From: Betaproteobacteria bacterium
GTDB lineage: Bacteria > Pseudomonadota > Gammaproteobacteria > Burkholderiales > Burkholderiaceae_C
Direction of reading: 5' to 3'
DNA length: 6,616 bases
Assembly: GCA_009925955.1 (NCBI GenBank)
Contig: RFPX01000071.1
Span: forward strand, 1-6,616
Below, one piece after another: positions 5,692 through 6,616 of the stretch; the stretch's first letter is position 1, and the number at the start of each line of letters is the position of its first letter. The translations under genes were made by a program, and so were the position numbers. Under the pieces are notes generated by a model that worked only from the letters and a program-made list of their open reading frames with translations, did no database searches and had not been told where the DNA came from.

Positions 5692-6524
5692 CGTGTATGA
5701 GGGGGCGGCTGCACCCCATAGCCGTAGCTGCGGATGATGGCCTGCGCTTTTTCTGTGCGCAGGTACTGCAGCAAGGCGGCCGCTGCCGGGTTGTTCTGCC
5801 CCACCTTCAACAGCACCGCGTCTTGCGCCAAGGGTTCGTGCAGGGTATCGGGCACCACCCAAGCGGAGCCTTCGCGCAGCTGACCGTTTTCAAACACCTG
5901 CGCCACGGCCACGAAGGCCAGGGCTGCATTGCCCGAGGCAGCAAACTGGTAGGCCTGCGTCACATTGGCGCCCTCCACCAGCTTGGGCGTCAGGCGTTCG
6001 TGCAGGCCCAGCGCCTGCAGGGTCTGCAGGGCCGCCGTGCCATAGGGTGCGAGCTTGGGGTTGGCGATGGCCAGTTTGTCGAAGCGACCCGTGCGCAGCA
6101 CCTGGCCTTGGGGATCCACCAAACCGGGCTGCCGGCTCCACAGCGCCAGGCGGCCCGTGGCATAGGTCAGGCGCGTGCCGGCCACTGCCCAGCCTTCACG
6201 CTCAAGCTTGAGCGGCGTTTCATCGTCAGCGGACAGCAGCACGGCAAACGGAGCACCGTTTCTGATTTGGGCGTAGAACTGCCCGGTGGCACCAAATGCC
6301 AGTGTGAGTGGATGGCCGGTGTCGCGCTCAAAGGCTTGCGCCAGCACCTTCATCGGTGCGGTGAAGTTCGACGCGACCGCGACGGTCGTTTGGGCTGCCA
6401 ACAGCGGCAGGGGCAGGAGAAGCGGTAACAGCAGCGCCAGGTGCATGGCGCAGCGGTGTAGCCGGCGTTTGGCCCTTGCGAGCAGCGCCAGGGAACGTGC
6501 AGGGACCAAGATGTCCTTTCGCAC
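5688..6524 (-). CDS. modA: molybdate ABC transporter periplasmic binding protein ModA
   Basis: Captures molybdate (and often tungstate) in the periplasm and delivers it to ModB. From GTG 6524 it is 278 residues. The hydrophobic part of the signal peptide is at 29-42 (LALLLPLLLPLPLL), with likely cleavage after Ala-Ala at 43-44. The mature part opens with TTVAVASNFTAPM, followed by FGATGQFYAQIRNGAPF and SADDETP, the type II ModA pattern with ASNF in place of the enteric AASL. The GTG is preferred because GAGGAG lies 6 bases upstream. The alternative ATG at 6446 (residue 27) gives a more ordinary signal peptide but has no Shine-Dalgarno. With GTG the N-region is unusually long and Arg-rich (ARAKRRLHRC). 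It is the first gene of modABC; its stop overlaps the modB start. Confidence 0.92.
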   Translation of the reverse strand: MRKDILVPARSLALLARAKRRLHRCAMHLALLLPLLLPLPLLAAQTTVAVASNFTAPMKVLAQAFERDTGHPLTLAFGATGQFYAQIRNGAPFAVLLSADDETPLKLEREGWAVAGTRLTYATGRLALWSRQPGLVDPQGQVLRTGRFDKLAIANPKLAPYGTAALQTLQALGLHERLTPKLVEGANVTQAYQFAASGNAALAFVAVAQVFENGQLREGSAWVVPDTLHEPLAQDAVLLKVGQNNPAAAALLQYLRTEKAQAIIRSYGYGVQPPPHTR

Positions 6525-6530
6525 GGGATG

Positions 6531-6536
6531 CTCCTC
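6531..6536 (-). promoter_or_regulatory. strong ribosome binding site of modA
   Basis: GAGGAG on the coding strand, 6 bases before GTG 6524. It supports the GTG over the internal ATG at 6446, which has no comparable site. Confidence 0.75.
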
Positions 6537-6616
6537 ACGGATAACGGGTTTCAATTGGATCCAAGCCATTCTGTGCTGACTGAGGCAGTGTGGACGTGTT
6601 GGAAGGCACGCGCAAA
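6537..6616 (-). other. upstream region of modA, partial
   Basis: This short stretch should carry the end of the mod promoter region. It holds a 10-base palindrome, TTGGATCCAA (6555-6564), about 30 bases before the modA start. I see no convincing -35/-10 pair and no ModE-type box. The promoter may lie beyond the window edge. Confidence 0.3.

Noticed and set aside
5692..5862. N-terminal extension of ModB to 286 residues
   Set aside because: It overlaps modA, and the ATG at 5691 gives the usual length and an ATGA overlap.
6537..6616. ModE operator upstream of modA
   Set aside because: No pair of TATA-containing half-sites of the ModE type is present; a lone GTTAT is not enough.
1..6616. CRISPR array, tRNA, rRNA, insertion sequence or phage attachment site
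   Set aside because: No regularly spaced repeats, no cloverleaf-like or rRNA stretches, and no transposase or terminal inverted repeats recognised.

Overview
The window looks like high-GC betaproteobacterial chromosome, most likely Burkholderiales/Comamonadaceae. This is inferred from GC content, codon use, gene order and the protein subtypes, not from any database search. Every real gene I can support lies on the minus strand, so transcription runs from right to left. The layout is two recognisable operons with one large unrecognised gene between them.

Right (about 3919-6524): a molybdate ABC transporter operon, modA-modB-modC. Each junction is a 4-base ATGA stop/start overlap. modA encodes the periplasmic binding protein and probably starts at a GTG behind a strong GAGGAG ribosome binding site. 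modB encodes the permease. modC encodes the ATPase but is broken. Relative to the family about 8 bases are missing at 4747/4748, which removes the Val-Phe-Gln of the Q-loop and shifts the frame. Walker A is in one frame and everything after it is in another. Unless this is a sequence error, the transporter encoded here lacks a working ATPase.

Centre (1511-3918): a 128-base intergenic region holding a long imperfect hairpin with an AT-rich core, a tight run of four G-tracts (a quadruplex motif) and a Shine-Dalgarno. It precedes a 759-residue soluble, largely helical protein I cannot assign. The protein has no signal peptide and only two cysteines. Its most motif-like stretch is a Gly/His/Asp-rich segment near residues 616-670. 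It is the best candidate for something undescribed; a secreted effector or toxin role is only a guess.

Left (1-1401): an arsenic resistance operon, arsR-arsI-arsC-(arsC2). arsR has a good sigma70-type promoter (TTGAAT-N17-TATGAT) overlapped by a perfect TTTCCA-N6-TGGAAA inverted repeat. The predicted transcription start falls on or next to the ATG, so arsR may be translated from a leaderless mRNA. ArsR is of the C-terminal-cysteine type. ArsI is a vicinal-dithiol VOC protein of the C-As lyase/CadI family with a Cys-rich tail. ArsC is a Cys-phosphatase-type arsenate reductase starting at GTG. Two bases past its stop a second arsC-like gene begins and runs off the window edge after 14 codons.

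Working model: arsenite released by the reductases, or by ArsI from methylarsenite, inactivates ArsR. An exporter, not seen here, would presumably be encoded beyond position 1. The mod operon would feed molybdenum-cofactor enzymes if modC were intact.
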